DNA of 64,000 nt from Epsilonproteobacteria bacterium UBA4036 (GTDB taxonomy: Bacteria > Campylobacterota > Campylobacteria > Campylobacterales > Arcobacteraceae): the NCBI GenBank assembly GCA_002382325.1, contig DGAG01000003.1, positions 98,906-162,905 on the forward strand, written 5' to 3'. The position numbers and the translations under genes are program-made. Within the stretch, counting starts at the first letter, position 1; every line of letters starts with the position of its first letter. This document shows positions 33,429-42,263 of this stretch, one piece after another. The notes beneath the pieces are model-generated. The model saw only the letters and a list, made by a program, of their open reading frames with translations, did not search any database and was not told the origin of the DNA.

Positions 33429-33530
33429 ATCAATAAGGAATAGCACAACTTATTGAAAGCAGCAACAAAACTAAATTTCGAACTCCCTCCTTAATAAAAT
33501 CAGGCACCACAGCAGTGGTGCCTTTTTTAT
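33429..33530 (+). ncRNA. Candidate small RNA 2 (tandem pair, CU-rich linker)
   Basis: A -10-like TACAAT (33417-33422) is followed by a perfect 7-bp hairpin CAATAAG / CTTATTG (33431-33455), an A-rich linker, the CU-rich word CTCCCTCCTT (33483-33492) and a strong terminator (33503-33528). It is free of coding frames and lies just upstream of truD. Layout mirrors small RNA 1 although the sequences differ. An unstructured C-rich patch of this type is how several bacterial small RNAs contact ribosome-binding sites. Confidence 0.55.
33503..33528 (+). terminator. Rho-independent terminator
   Basis: Perfect 8-bp stem GGCACCAC / GTGGTGCC with loop AGCA and a run of six T. It ends candidate small RNA 2. 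Confidence 0.9.
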
Positions 33531-33574
33531 GCACTTTTTGCTATACTTCCCTAATACATAAGAAGAAAGATAGT

Positions 33575-34576
33575 ATGAAAAGAACATTTTTACAAAAATA
33601 CAAACCGTTGAATTTTAATTTTTATCAAAACAAAGAGGATTTTATTGTTACAGAAGAGCCTATTGCCTTTACCAACAAAGGAAATTTTATTGTTCTCAAA
33701 ATTAAAAAAGAGAATTTAGGTACGTGGGACTTACTGGAAAAATTAGCTAAAGGGTTAAATATCTATGAACATGAATTAGGTTACGCAGGGTTAAAAGATA
33801 AAAATGCCACCACAACTCAATATATTTCAATTCCTAAAAAATACTCCAAAGAGCTTAAAAAATTTCGACACGGGAAAATCACCATTTTAGATACATGTTT
33901 GCACTCAAGCAAGTTAAATATTGGAGATTTAAAAGGCAACAGTTTTACCATTAATTTGCACAATGTCTCCAAAGAAGATGTTATTATCATTGAACAGCGC
34001 TTAAAAGAGATATCCAAAATAGGGATGCCAAACTTTTTTGGTTTTCAACGATTTGGGAAAGATATAAAAGAGAATTTAGCCAAAGCCAAACAAATCATCG
34101 AAGGTGAGCTGAAAATCAAAGATGCCAAACTTGAAAAGATGTTAATCTCAGCGTATCAAAGTGATTTGTTTAATCGTTGGCTTGAAAAAAGGATTGCCCT
34201 TTCAAACGAGCAATTTGGGCTTTTAAAGGGTGATGTTTTTATGCAATTAAAAGATGAAAAGCTTTTTACTCCCAAAGAGATCACTCCTGCTATTTTAGAC
34301 GATTTTCATGCTCAAAAAATTGTTCCTACGGGATTATTATGTGGACGTAATGTCTTTAGAAGTATGGCTGAAGCTCGAGTTATTGAAGAAAAATTTGATG
34401 ATATGACGGTGACTCAAAAGGGGTTACGACGAGCAGCATTGGTCTATCCCAAAGATATGAATGTTCAATACAATGCCAAAGAACAACAGTGTAAACTCTC
34501 TTTCTTTTTACCTAAATCTTCTTATGCCACCGTCTTAATTGAGAATATTCAAAATAAAAATATAGTGATAAAATAA
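33575..34576 (+). CDS. truD: tRNA pseudouridine(13) synthase
   Basis: A 333-residue TruD. Key segments: NFYQNKEDFIVTEEP at the start, the catalytic Asp in LGYAGLKDKNATTTQYISI (about residue 77), and NFFGFQRFG (about 152). It makes pseudouridine at tRNA position 13. I start at the ATG at 33575 because a longer frame (from 33515) would run through the terminator of small RNA 2 and adds 20 residues with no family match. No gene overlap; the next gene is convergent. Confidence 0.92.
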   Translation: MKRTFLQKYKPLNFNFYQNKEDFIVTEEPIAFTNKGNFIVLKIKKENLGTWDLLEKLAKGLNIYEHELGYAGLKDKNATTTQYISIPKKYSKELKKFRHGKITILDTCLHSSKLNIGDLKGNSFTINLHNVSKEDVIIIEQRLKEISKIGMPNFFGFQRFGKDIKENLAKAKQIIEGELKIKDAKLEKMLISAYQSDLFNRWLEKRIALSNEQFGLLKGDVFMQLKDEKLFTPKEITPAILDDFHAQKIVPTGLLCGRNVFRSMAEARVIEEKFDDMTVTQKGLRRAALVYPKDMNVQYNAKEQQCKLSFFLPKSSYATVLIENIQNKNIVIK

Positions 34577-34580
34577 GCCA

Positions 34581-35153
34581 TTAAATCGTTTGAGATAAAT
34601 GATTTAACAATTCAAAAGTAATGCTTTCAAACGCCTTATTACTGGCTTTAACAAAGCCATATGGGGAATTTTCATCGCACAAAACTTTTTGTGAGAAATG
34701 AAAAATTTTAAGGCGTTGATCGTTTTGAAACAGTTCAACAAAGAGTTCAATCCAAGCAAACGATTGATTGTTTTCATAAACATGATAGAGCTTAGAAATA
34801 TGGCTTTTTAAGATTAAATCACTGTTTGTGTTTTTCTGTAAAGCAACATGTTCAAATAGCGAGGACTGTTTAAAGGCATCATACCATGCACTTTGGGTTT
34901 GTAAAGAGGGTAATTCTAACCATTTATTTACGGCATACGATTCAAACACATAGGGTTTTTGAGTAAAAAAAATATTTTTTGAATCATAGGGTGCATTGAT
35001 TTTAGGTGGGGCAATATAAATGCTTTTTTGACTTTTAGAATAGGTTAATGGCTTAGAATTTAACTCAAGCGTATAATAATTGGTGGGTTTAACCTCTTTA
35101 AAAGAGCATCCACTAAGGGCTAAAATCATTAACAGCAGTGCGATATATTTCAT
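34581..35153 (-). CDS. ABC-transport auxiliary lipoprotein (PqiC/YmbA-like)
   Basis: A 190-residue lipoprotein. The signal LLMILALSGCSF places the acylated Cys near residue 16; the body has YYTLELN and IYIAPPKINAP strands typical of ABC_trans_aux proteins that partner MCE transporters. I use the ATG at 35153 (GGAG 6-7 nt upstream), one base after the mlaD stop, rather than an upstream start that lacks the signal context. Last gene of the four-gene Mla-type operon; it probably links the inner-membrane complex to the outer membrane. Confidence 0.8.
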   Translation of the reverse strand: MKYIALLLMILALSGCSFKEVKPTNYYTLELNSKPLTYSKSQKSIYIAPPKINAPYDSKNIFFTQKPYVFESYAVNKWLELPSLQTQSAWYDAFKQSSLFEHVALQKNTNSDLILKSHISKLYHVYENNQSFAWIELFVELFQNDQRLKIFHFSQKVLCDENSPYGFVKASNKAFESITFELLNHLSQTI

Positions 35154-35154
35154 C

Positions 35155-36066
35155 TTATTCTCCTGGACCATATTGGATGGCTTGTTGCTTAAATACTATA
35201 TCGCTGGGGCTTTTTTCAAGCTCTTGGATAAAGTTTTGCGTTTGTAGTAAGGTTGAATCTAAACTTTTTAATACTTCATTTAATCTGTCTAAACTCTCTT
35301 GAGAAATCTCTTTAATGTTCAATGACCCATTTTGCACCTCTTGTAAAAGTGCTTGAGACAATAATTCAAAAGCAGCGGCGGATTCTTTAACCGTACTGGC
35401 AGAATCACTCATTATTTTAAAGGAATCCGAACTGGTATTGGCAAAACGTGAAAACTCTTCTAATAAGGCATCAAATGTTTTTTCTTTGGCAATTAAGTGT
35501 TGTGTAAAGGTGTCAAGATTTTTAAAACTGTTCGAACTGTGTTTAATCAAATTGGAGAGGTCTTGAAGATTCTCATCGCTGAGCAGTTTTTTGGTTTGAA
35601 TTAAAATATCTTTAAAGTCTTTTGTGGAAAGTTCAAGTGATTCAATCACCGACTGTTTGGATTGAATAATTTTTTTGTTGTTTTCATTGGCATCAAGCAA
35701 GGCAGAATTATGAGAGCCACCTTTAAGTTCAATGTATTTTAATCCCGTAATTCCTAAGGTACCTAATGTGGCAAAGTTGTCTTCTTTAATTGGGATACCC
35801 TCATGAATAGCAATAGTAATTTCGATTTGTTCTGAGTTTTTAGGGTTGATTTTAATGTTCTTAACACTTCCTACTTCAAACCCTTTATATTTGATGGGAG
35901 ATTCTAAATTTAACCCGGAAACCGATTCGGTAAAATAAACAGTATAATAGTCGTATCGTTTTTTTTCAAAGCCGTATTTACCCAGCCAGAAAATAAACGC
36001 CAACAGTAATATAAAAAGTATAATCACAAAAAAACCTATTTTCGAAAAATTGACTTTAGTATCCAT
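35155..36066 (-). CDS. mlaD: MlaD-like MCE-domain lipid transport protein
   Basis: A 303-residue protein. One N-terminal transmembrane helix (residues about 9-31), then an MCE domain (TVYFTESVSGLNLESPIKYK, GFEVGSVKNI, TLGTLGITGLKYIELKGG), then a long helical tail. MlaD hexamers carry phospholipid across the periplasm. The ATG at 36066 is one base after the ATPase gene stop and has AAGGAAT at good spacing; an upstream frame start would overlap the ATPase gene and add a basic, non-conserved leader. Confidence 0.88.
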   Translation of the reverse strand: MDTKVNFSKIGFFVIILFILLLAFIFWLGKYGFEKKRYDYYTVYFTESVSGLNLESPIKYKGFEVGSVKNIKINPKNSEQIEITIAIHEGIPIKEDNFATLGTLGITGLKYIELKGGSHNSALLDANENNKKIIQSKQSVIESLELSTKDFKDILIQTKKLLSDENLQDLSNLIKHSSNSFKNLDTFTQHLIAKEKTFDALLEEFSRFANTSSDSFKIMSDSASTVKESAAAFELLSQALLQEVQNGSLNIKEISQESLDRLNEVLKSLDSTLLQTQNFIQELEKSPSDIVFKQQAIQYGPGE

Positions 36067-36067
36067 T

Positions 36068-36799
36068 TTATTCCTTGTGTTTAAAAAAGTTTTGAATGGT
36101 TGGACTCTTTTCTTGTAAGGCTTTTTCATAATTTCCTTCAAAGATAATGGTTTTATCCAACAAAATAAATCGGCTCAATACATGTTTAATTGTATTTAAA
36201 TCATGCGTCACAATAACAATGGTTAAATCAAGCAGTTGCTGTAATTGTACAATTAATTCATTAAAGCTTTGTGTACTTGAAGGATCAAGGCCACTTGTAG
36301 GTTCATCCAAAAAGAGCAATTTGGGTTGCATGGCTAAAGCACGAGCAAGTGCAACACGTTTTTTCATACCACCACTTAATTGCGAGGGGAAAAGTTTGGC
36401 ACAACTTAAGGGAAGCCCCACCATAGTTAAATGGGTATAAGCAATGGTTTGAATTAAATCTTCTGGCAGTTGAGTATACTCTTTAAGCATAACACCAATA
36501 TTATCAATAACATTTAAAAAAGAGTACAATGCCCCAAATTGAAAAAGATAGGAAAAACTGGGTTTAAAGGCTTGGCTTTGTTCTAAACTTAAAGAAGCTA
36601 TATCTTTATTTAACAGTGTAATAGAGCCTTGCTGGATTTCTTGAAGCATCACCATTTGACGAATAAGAGTTGTTTTTCCGCTTCCGCTTCCACCTAAGAT
36701 ACCAAATATTTCATTGGAATGCACTTGGAAACTTATATTATCATGGACCAGATTATTGCCAAAATGAGTGGAGAGTTGATGAACTTCTATTATATTCAT
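36068..36799 (-). CDS. mlaF: MlaF-like ABC transporter ATPase
   Basis: A 243-residue ABC ATPase: Walker A GILGGSGSGKTT (residues about 33-44), signature LSGGMKKRVALARAL (about 140), Walker B LLFLDEPTSGLDP (about 160), and the switch His in VTHD. It powers phospholipid movement with MlaE. The start overlaps the mlaE stop (TAATG). The GSGSGKTT loop and GGMKKR signature are specific to the MlaF/Mkl group. Confidence 0.92.
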   Translation of the reverse strand: MNIIEVHQLSTHFGNNLVHDNISFQVHSNEIFGILGGSGSGKTTLIRQMVMLQEIQQGSITLLNKDIASLSLEQSQAFKPSFSYLFQFGALYSFLNVIDNIGVMLKEYTQLPEDLIQTIAYTHLTMVGLPLSCAKLFPSQLSGGMKKRVALARALAMQPKLLFLDEPTSGLDPSSTQSFNELIVQLQQLLDLTIVIVTHDLNTIKHVLSRFILLDKTIIFEGNYEKALQEKSPTIQNFFKHKE

Positions 36800-37917
36800 T
36801 ACAGCCCACTTTGCGTTAAAATAACGGAAAAAATGGCATTAAGTGCAATGACGACAAAAATGGCATTGACGACACTAATGGTCGTATACTTTCCAATACT
36901 TGTGGTGTTGTTTTGTACTTGAAAACCACGATAACAGCCAATCATGGCAATGGCCATACCAAAAAAGAGCCCCTTGAAAATTCCTATAAGAAAATGACGA
37001 ATTTCCACTGTATCTTTCATTCGATTAATAAACTCACTAAAAGAGACATTTAAATCCAAATACGCCACAATTGAACCTGCAAAAACGGAAACCATATCGG
37101 AAAAAAAGATTAATAAGGGCAAGGCAATAATAAGTGCAAAAATACGAGGAAGCGTTAAAAAGACAGTGGGTTCAAACCCCATGGTTCTCATGGCATCAAT
37201 CTCTTCGGTTATTTTCATCGCACCAATTTCTGCCGTATATGAACTGGCGGTTCTTCCTGCAATAACAATCGCAGTCATTAAAGGGGCAATTTCTCGAAAC
37301 ATAGTAATACAAACCATCTCAACAATAAAAATATTCGCCCCAAATTTTTGAAGCTGAACGGAGCCTTGATAGGCAATAACAATGCCCACTAAAAAAGAGG
37401 TAATTCCTACAATAAATAACGCATTTAAAGCAGAAGTTTCAATGTGATTTAGCATTGCTTTAAAGCGTATATATTTGGGCTGTATCAAGCTTAGAAACAT
37501 AAAATAAACCGCTTGACCAATAAAATAAACCGCGCGTACTATGCCTAAATATGTAGCAACCGTATGAATACCAATATTTTTAGCACCAAAAATATAACTC
37601 TTTTCAAGAACCGCTTTGGGAATGGGAGTAAAATAGGTTGAGTATAAGGTGTATAAGGCTTCATATTGTCCCAAATTTTTCAGAGTAACGTTGTGAATCT
37701 CTTTTTGTTTTATTAAAGAAATAAGATAAATAATTGCAGAAGAATCACAACTTTTAAGCTCTTTAAAATCGATTTCCAGATGCTTATGCTGCAAAGAAAT
37801 AGAAGAGAGTTTTTTAATAATCAAAGGCAAAGTGGTTTTGTTCCAATGACCCAACAAAACAAGGCTTATGGTCTTATTCGTAGAAGTTAAACTAAAACTA
37901 TTACTATACGTTTCCAT
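36799..37917 (-). CDS. mlaE: MlaE-like permease with N-terminal STAS-like domain
   Basis: A 372-residue protein. Residues about 1-100 look like a STAS domain (LEIDFKELKSCDSSAIIYLISLI); the rest is the MlaE permease with five or six membrane helices and the conserved stretch IAPLMTAIVIAGRTASSYTA and GAMKITEEIDAMRTMG. E. coli has the STAS part (MlaB) as a separate protein, so this is a natural fusion. ATG at 37917 follows AAAGG; an upstream start within the intercistronic hairpin is rejected. Confidence 0.9.
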   Translation of the reverse strand: METYSNSFSLTSTNKTISLVLLGHWNKTTLPLIIKKLSSISLQHKHLEIDFKELKSCDSSAIIYLISLIKQKEIHNVTLKNLGQYEALYTLYSTYFTPIPKAVLEKSYIFGAKNIGIHTVATYLGIVRAVYFIGQAVYFMFLSLIQPKYIRFKAMLNHIETSALNALFIVGITSFLVGIVIAYQGSVQLQKFGANIFIVEMVCITMFREIAPLMTAIVIAGRTASSYTAEIGAMKITEEIDAMRTMGFEPTVFLTLPRIFALIIALPLLIFFSDMVSVFAGSIVAYLDLNVSFSEFINRMKDTVEIRHFLIGIFKGLFFGMAIAMIGCYRGFQVQNNTTSIGKYTTISVVNAIFVVIALNAIFSVILTQSGL

Positions 37918-37939
37918 AATAACCTTTACCTTAACACTG

Positions 37940-37961
37940 GGTGTTTGCATGGGCAAACACC
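37940..37961. promoter_or_regulatory. Intercistronic hairpin between the BamB-like gene and mlaE
   Basis: Perfect 9-bp inverted repeat GGTGTTTGC / GCAAACACC with loop ATGG, in the 62-bp gap. There is no T-run after it on the minus strand, so it is more likely an mRNA processing or stability element, or a protein site, than a terminator. Confidence 0.5.
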
Positions 37962-37979
37962 GATTATTTTAATTAAATT

Positions 37980-38951
37980 TTATTTGAAAGTAACGTAGTT
38001 ATCTTCAAAATAGATAGTATTACCAATGGTGATGGCTTTTGCATTGGTTGAAAATGAAAAGTCATAAATGGTGTCCTTTACAAAATCTTCTTCCACTTTT
38101 ATAAGGTAACCTTGTGATTCTAAGGCATACAAAGCATCGCTAAAAGCAAGGGCATAAAATTTGGCAAATTTATATTTTTTACTGGCAATTTCATTTAAAT
38201 TTAAATCCAATTTAATGAGTTGACCATCTATGGTTGCGATATAAATGTGTGAATTACTCGTAATGATTTCACGAATTTCATAATCTTGTACATTTAAATT
38301 TCCTGTACCTACGGCAATAACTTTATTGTTACTTGCAGCAATTAAGGTATCTTGAACCACATTCAGATAAATAATATTATTAAACGTTGAATCAGGATCA
38401 ACCACAATGGTTTTAACCGATTTATTTTCATTTTTACTTACGACAATTACTTTACCATCAAGCGTAGGAAATAAAATTAAATTGTTCATAAATAAAGGAT
38501 TGGTAATTCGAATGTCATTGGCAATGGATTCTTGATAATACTCTTTAAAAATTATTTTCTTTTCTTGTGTGTTATAAATGGCAATGGTATTGTTGCTTAA
38601 TACCATGGCTAAATTGTCATTTTCAATTGATGCAGCAACAACAACGTCATTGATTTCAATGATTTCATCATTGAGTAAGATTTTATCTTTATTATTCGTA
38701 GCAATCAGTGTATTATTGCTGTAATTAATAAACTCAAAGCCTTCAGGTAAAGCTGTTTTTGAAAGACCATCTTGAGATAAATAGTAGCCGTTTTCCAACG
38801 TAGCACCACTTCGATTGAAGGTTTGAATCTCTGAATCAATAGAAGAGATTTTACCGTTAAAGTCTTCAGTGTCTTCGGGTTCAAAATATTGTTTTCCTGC
38901 ACAACCACTTAATAGCAATAATGCACTTAATGTCAGTAATAATGTTTTCAT
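37980..38951 (-). CDS. BamB-like lipoprotein (beta-propeller type)
   Basis: A 323-residue lipoprotein with signal LSALLLLSGCAG (Cys near 18), followed by repeating beta-rich blades (DKILLNDEIIEINDVVV, NTIAIYNTQEKKIIF, DGKVIVVSKNEN, DGQLIKLDLNLNEIASKKY). This is the pattern of PQQ-like propellers such as BamB, which assists outer-membrane protein assembly. The upstream neighbour looks like YfgM; in E. coli yfgM and bamB are also adjacent, which supports the call. Sequence similarity to BamB itself is weak by eye. Confidence 0.65.
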   Translation of the reverse strand: MKTLLLTLSALLLLSGCAGKQYFEPEDTEDFNGKISSIDSEIQTFNRSGATLENGYYLSQDGLSKTALPEGFEFINYSNNTLIATNNKDKILLNDEIIEINDVVVAASIENDNLAMVLSNNTIAIYNTQEKKIIFKEYYQESIANDIRITNPLFMNNLILFPTLDGKVIVVSKNENKSVKTIVVDPDSTFNNIIYLNVVQDTLIAASNNKVIAVGTGNLNVQDYEIREIITSNSHIYIATIDGQLIKLDLNLNEIASKKYKFAKFYALAFSDALYALESQGYLIKVEEDFVKDTIYDFSFSTNAKAITIGNTIYFEDNYVTFK

Positions 38952-38959
38952 AAAAGTTC

Positions 38960-39541
38960 CTATTTTGTCAGTAAATAATGATTTAATAATGCAACCAAAT
39001 CACTCACTTGTGAATCTTTTTGGATCAATTGCAAAGTCTGTTTGGCTTGTGAATATTCGCCTTCTTGAGTTAAAATCAAGGCTTTATTAAATAAAGCAAA
39101 CTCTTTAAGTAAAAAATCTTTTTGCATCGACAAGGTATTGAGTTGCTCAATATTTTTCTCTTCAATGGCTTTTTTGTACGCCACTAAAGTACCCAAATAT
39201 TTGTCATTGACCACATCCGCCGTAGGGCTGTTTTTTGATTTGATATACAAAGCAACGTTATACAATCGGGTATTGGTATCTTTAAGGGTTGCTAATGCAG
39301 CCTCGTTGTTATTGTCATTTAAAAATTGAGTAAAAGCGATATTGGATTGGGCTTTATTTTGTGCATTGACATAGTTTTTGATGCTGTATCCACTGACCCC
39401 AACGACTAAAGCAACTACACCTGCCAATAATATTTTTTTATTTTTTTTATAAAATCGTTCAACTTTAACAAAACTCTCTAAAAATTTCTCTTCGGAGTCC
39501 AGCTCTTTTTTTACAAACTCAACATTTTCTTTTAAACTCAT
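38960..39541 (-). CDS. YfgM-like membrane-anchored TPR protein
   Basis: A 193-residue protein: a short cytoplasmic N-terminus, one transmembrane helix (ILLAGVVALVVGVSGYSI, residues about 33-50), then a TPR-like helical domain with AQSNIAFTQFLND and LFNKALILTQEGEYSQAKQTL. YfgM-type proteins act with the Sec translocon and periplasmic chaperones. I start at the ATG at 39541 with GAGG 7 nt before it, since an upstream extension of 28 residues passes through the promoter. It stands 8 nt before the BamB-like gene. Confidence 0.75.
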   Translation of the reverse strand: MSLKENVEFVKKELDSEEKFLESFVKVERFYKKNKKILLAGVVALVVGVSGYSIKNYVNAQNKAQSNIAFTQFLNDNNNEAALATLKDTNTRLYNVALYIKSKNSPTADVVNDKYLGTLVAYKKAIEEKNIEQLNTLSMQKDFLLKEFALFNKALILTQEGEYSQAKQTLQLIQKDSQVSDLVALLNHYLLTK

Positions 39542-39615
39542 AGATAAACCTCGTATTAAATTGAATACAATAGTACTAAATTTTTTATAAAATCTTACTT
39601 TTATGAAAAATTGAA

Positions 39616-39621
39616 TATAAT
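39616..39621 (+). promoter_or_regulatory. -10 box for ctpA
   Basis: TATAAT within AATATAATACAAC, 33 nt before the ctpA ATG. The 112-bp divergent gap probably also carries a minus-strand promoter (TATTGT reading leftward near 39570) for the YfgM-like gene. Confidence 0.5.
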
Positions 39622-39653
39622 ACAACCTTATTTAAGAAGTAAAGGTTTATAAA

Positions 39654-40982
39654 ATGAAAAGTTTTTTAGTCTCTTTTGCATTGCTATTTATGGTAAATAC
39701 TCAAGCACTCAGTAACAGTGTTAATGAGCTTGAAACCAAGTCAGACATTCAAAGTATTGATGAAAATGAAGATACTCAAACAAGGTTTGACTCTTTATCG
39801 AAACTAACTAAAGTTATTGGTACGGTTGAAAAATATTATGTGGATGATTTAAAATTGCAAGAGATTGTTGATAAAACACTAAAAGGTCTTATGCATGAAC
39901 TTGACGCTCATTCAAGCTATATGGATAAAAAATATTTTAAAGAGATGCAAATTCAAACCGATGGTGAGTTTGGTGGATTAGGAATTACCGTGGGTATGAG
40001 AGATTCTGCATTAACAGTTATCTCTCCCATTGAAGGAACACCCGCAGATAAAGCAGGGGTTAAATCGGGTGATATTATTTTAAAAATTGATGAGCAATCC
40101 ACTTTGAATATTACGCTTGATGAAGCCGTAGGCCTTATGCGAGGAAAACCTAAAACCCCCATTGTATTAACCATTGTTCGAAAAGGTGAAAATAAGCCTA
40201 TTAGCATTGAAATTATACGAGATATTATTAAGATTCAATCGGTTTATTCTAAAAAAATTGGGGATGATATTTTATATTTACGTGTGACCAGCTTTGATAA
40301 AAAAGTCAATGAAGGGTTAAAAAAAGCGATTCAAAACCATAAAACTTTTAAAGGGATTATTTTGGATTTACGAAACAATCCGGGTGGATTATTAACGCAA
40401 GCCATTGATGTAACCGATTTTTTTGTCAGCAGTGGGGTGATTGTTTCTCAAAAAGGGCGAGATGCTTCAAGTGAAGAGAAGTTTACGGCAAAAAGTGCAA
40501 CCACATTAAGCAAAGCACCTTTAGTGGTTTTAGTCAACGGAGGAAGTGCCAGTGCCAGTGAGATTGTTGCAGGGGCATTGCAAGATCATAAACGTGCCAT
40601 TGTTGTAGGTGAAAAAACATTTGGTAAGGGTTCCGTTCAAGTGGTACTTCCGATTAATCAAGATAAAACGGAAGGCATTAAGTTGACCATTGCCAAATAC
40701 TATTTGCCCAGTGGAAGAACCATTCAAGCAACAGGAATCACTCCTGATATTATTGCCTATACAGGAGATGTTCCTCAAGAATCGGACTCTGAATTTAAGA
40801 TTAAAGAGGCTGATTTAAAAAAACATTTAGAAGGTGAATTGGAAAAAGTCAATCATGATGTAAAGAAAAAAGAAGTGAAAACAGAAAAATCAGATGTGAT
40901 TACAAAAGAAGATTTGTTTAAAGACAACCAGTTAAAAACGGGTGTTGATATTTTAAGAAGTTTAATTATATTAGAAAAATAA
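39654..40982 (+). CDS. ctpA: C-terminal processing protease (S41 family)
   Basis: A 442-residue periplasmic serine protease. Signal peptide (residues 1-19), N-terminal helical region, PDZ domain (GGLGITVGMRD, TPADKAGVKSGDIILKID, about residues 100-190), then the S41 core with NGGSASASEIVAGAL (catalytic Ser about 302) and GEKTFGKGSVQ (catalytic Lys about 327). The tail of about 50 residues is charged. It trims or degrades envelope proteins by their C-termini. Divergent from the YfgM-like gene. Confidence 0.93.
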   Translation: MKSFLVSFALLFMVNTQALSNSVNELETKSDIQSIDENEDTQTRFDSLSKLTKVIGTVEKYYVDDLKLQEIVDKTLKGLMHELDAHSSYMDKKYFKEMQIQTDGEFGGLGITVGMRDSALTVISPIEGTPADKAGVKSGDIILKIDEQSTLNITLDEAVGLMRGKPKTPIVLTIVRKGENKPISIEIIRDIIKIQSVYSKKIGDDILYLRVTSFDKKVNEGLKKAIQNHKTFKGIILDLRNNPGGLLTQAIDVTDFFVSSGVIVSQKGRDASSEEKFTAKSATTLSKAPLVVLVNGGSASASEIVAGALQDHKRAIVVGEKTFGKGSVQVVLPINQDKTEGIKLTIAKYYLPSGRTIQATGITPDIIAYTGDVPQESDSEFKIKEADLKKHLEGELEKVNHDVKKKEVKTEKSDVITKEDLFKDNQLKTGVDILRSLIILEK

Positions 40983-40996
40983 AAGAGGATATATAA

Positions 40997-41950
40997 ATGA
41001 AAATCAGTGATATTGTAGCACTTAATCTTTGGCCACAATCAAAGAAAACGACATCACAAAAAGGTATTACGCAGTTAGAAGAGTTGGGATATAATCTGTT
41101 TTATATTGGAAAAAATGCGGACCTTTATACGTGTCCAGGCAATGAACCCAAAGTATTGCTTGTTCGAAGTGATCGTTGTTCGGTGTTTGATATTCCTTTA
41201 AATCTTGAAATTGAAGGAAAAGGGGTCTCTCAAACAGCCATTTCAAACAATGGAGCAAAGTTTGCAAAAGAAGCAGGAATTCGAACCGCCATTTTATCTG
41301 AAACGGTTGATCCCTCATTAAGTGTAGCTCCACGATGCCAACTTATGGAATTGTGTAAACCTTTAGAAGCTCAAATTGATGGTGAAACTGTACAGTTTGA
41401 GTTGATTTTTAGAAATTATTTAACGGGTTCTTTGTATGATGCGTGCCAAAATGGGAACGACCCTTATGGTTTGAATTTACCTTCAAACTTACCTCAATGG
41501 TACAAGTTTGAAACGCCAATTTTTACTCCCACAACCAAAGGGATTAAAGATGAACCGTTAAATTCTGACAAAGTAAGAGAAACATTTCCTGAAATTGTTT
41601 CCAGTTTAGAAAAATTATTTAAAGAGTTTACTCAATTTGCACAAGACAATGGCATTATTGTTGTTGATACCAAATTTGAGATTTTTGTTAATTCAAAAGG
41701 GGAATGGGTTTTAGGCGATGAAGTTTTAACACCTGAGAGTTCAAGATTTATTGCTAAAGAAGATTTTGATGCGGGGAACTATATCTCAATGGACAAACAA
41801 ATTTTAAGAGATTTTGGAAAAGCCAATCATTGGAAAGAACAATCAAAAGCTTTAAAACCTGGGCAAAAACTGGATGTTGATGTTCCTCAAAGCATCAAAG
41901 ATAAAATTTTAAATGGATATCTTACCATTTTAAATCGACTCAGTAAATAG
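40997..41950 (+). CDS. purC: Phosphoribosylaminoimidazole-succinocarboxamide synthase
   Basis: A 317-residue SAICAR synthase. Nucleotide and substrate motifs: LYTCPGNEPKVLLVRSDRCS (about residue 44), CQLMELCKPLEAQ, IFRNYLTGSLYDA (about 140), IIVVDTKFEIFVNSKGEW and GDEVLTPESSRF (about 240). It joins aspartate to CAIR in purine synthesis. It begins 14 nt after ctpA with AGAGGA as ribosome site, and precedes purS and purQ. Confidence 0.93.
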   Translation: MKISDIVALNLWPQSKKTTSQKGITQLEELGYNLFYIGKNADLYTCPGNEPKVLLVRSDRCSVFDIPLNLEIEGKGVSQTAISNNGAKFAKEAGIRTAILSETVDPSLSVAPRCQLMELCKPLEAQIDGETVQFELIFRNYLTGSLYDACQNGNDPYGLNLPSNLPQWYKFETPIFTPTTKGIKDEPLNSDKVRETFPEIVSSLEKLFKEFTQFAQDNGIIVVDTKFEIFVNSKGEWVLGDEVLTPESSRFIAKEDFDAGNYISMDKQILRDFGKANHWKEQSKALKPGQKLDVDVPQSIKDKILNGYLTILNRLSK

Positions 41951-41956
41951 TTACAT

Positions 41957-41987
41957 CAAAACCACTAAAGGTGGTTTTGGATATAAT
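41957..41987 (+). promoter_or_regulatory. Hairpin plus TATAAT upstream of purS
   Basis: A 9-bp stem (CAAAACCAC / GTGGTTTTG, loop region TAAAG) is directly followed by GGATATAAT (-10 box at 41982-41987), 26 nt before the purS ATG. The hairpin may weaken read-through from purC while the promoter gives purSQ its own start. Confidence 0.5.
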
Positions 41988-42013
41988 CGCAAAATATAAA
42001 TGAAAGGGAATAG

Positions 42014-42259
42014 ATGAAAGCAATAGTTAATGTGGCATTAAAAAGAGGTGTGTTGGATGACCAAGGTAAAGCAACTCATCATGCGTTAGATACATTAGGA
42101 TTTAAAGAGATTATTAAAGATGTACGAGTGGGTAAACAAATTATTCTTGAATTAAACTCAACCAACAAAGAAGAAGCACAAGCCGAAGTAAAAAAGATGT
42201 GTGAAAAACTTTTAGCCAATACGGTTATTGAAGATTATGATATTGAAATTGTAGGCTAA
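42014..42259 (+). CDS. purS: Phosphoribosylformylglycinamidine synthase subunit PurS
   Basis: An 81-residue protein of the usual PurS size: VNVALKRGVLDDQGKATHHA at the start, LGFKEIIKDVRVGKQIILEL in the middle. It bridges PurL and PurQ in the small-subunit type FGAM synthase. It lies 4 nt before purQ. purL is not in this window. Confidence 0.93.
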   Translation: MKAIVNVALKRGVLDDQGKATHHALDTLGFKEIIKDVRVGKQIILELNSTNKEEAQAEVKKMCEKLLANTVIEDYDIEIVG

Positions 42260-42263
42260 AACG

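Noticed and set aside
33515..33574. N-terminal extension of truD
   Set aside because: It starts within the terminator hairpin of the small RNA and adds no conserved residues.
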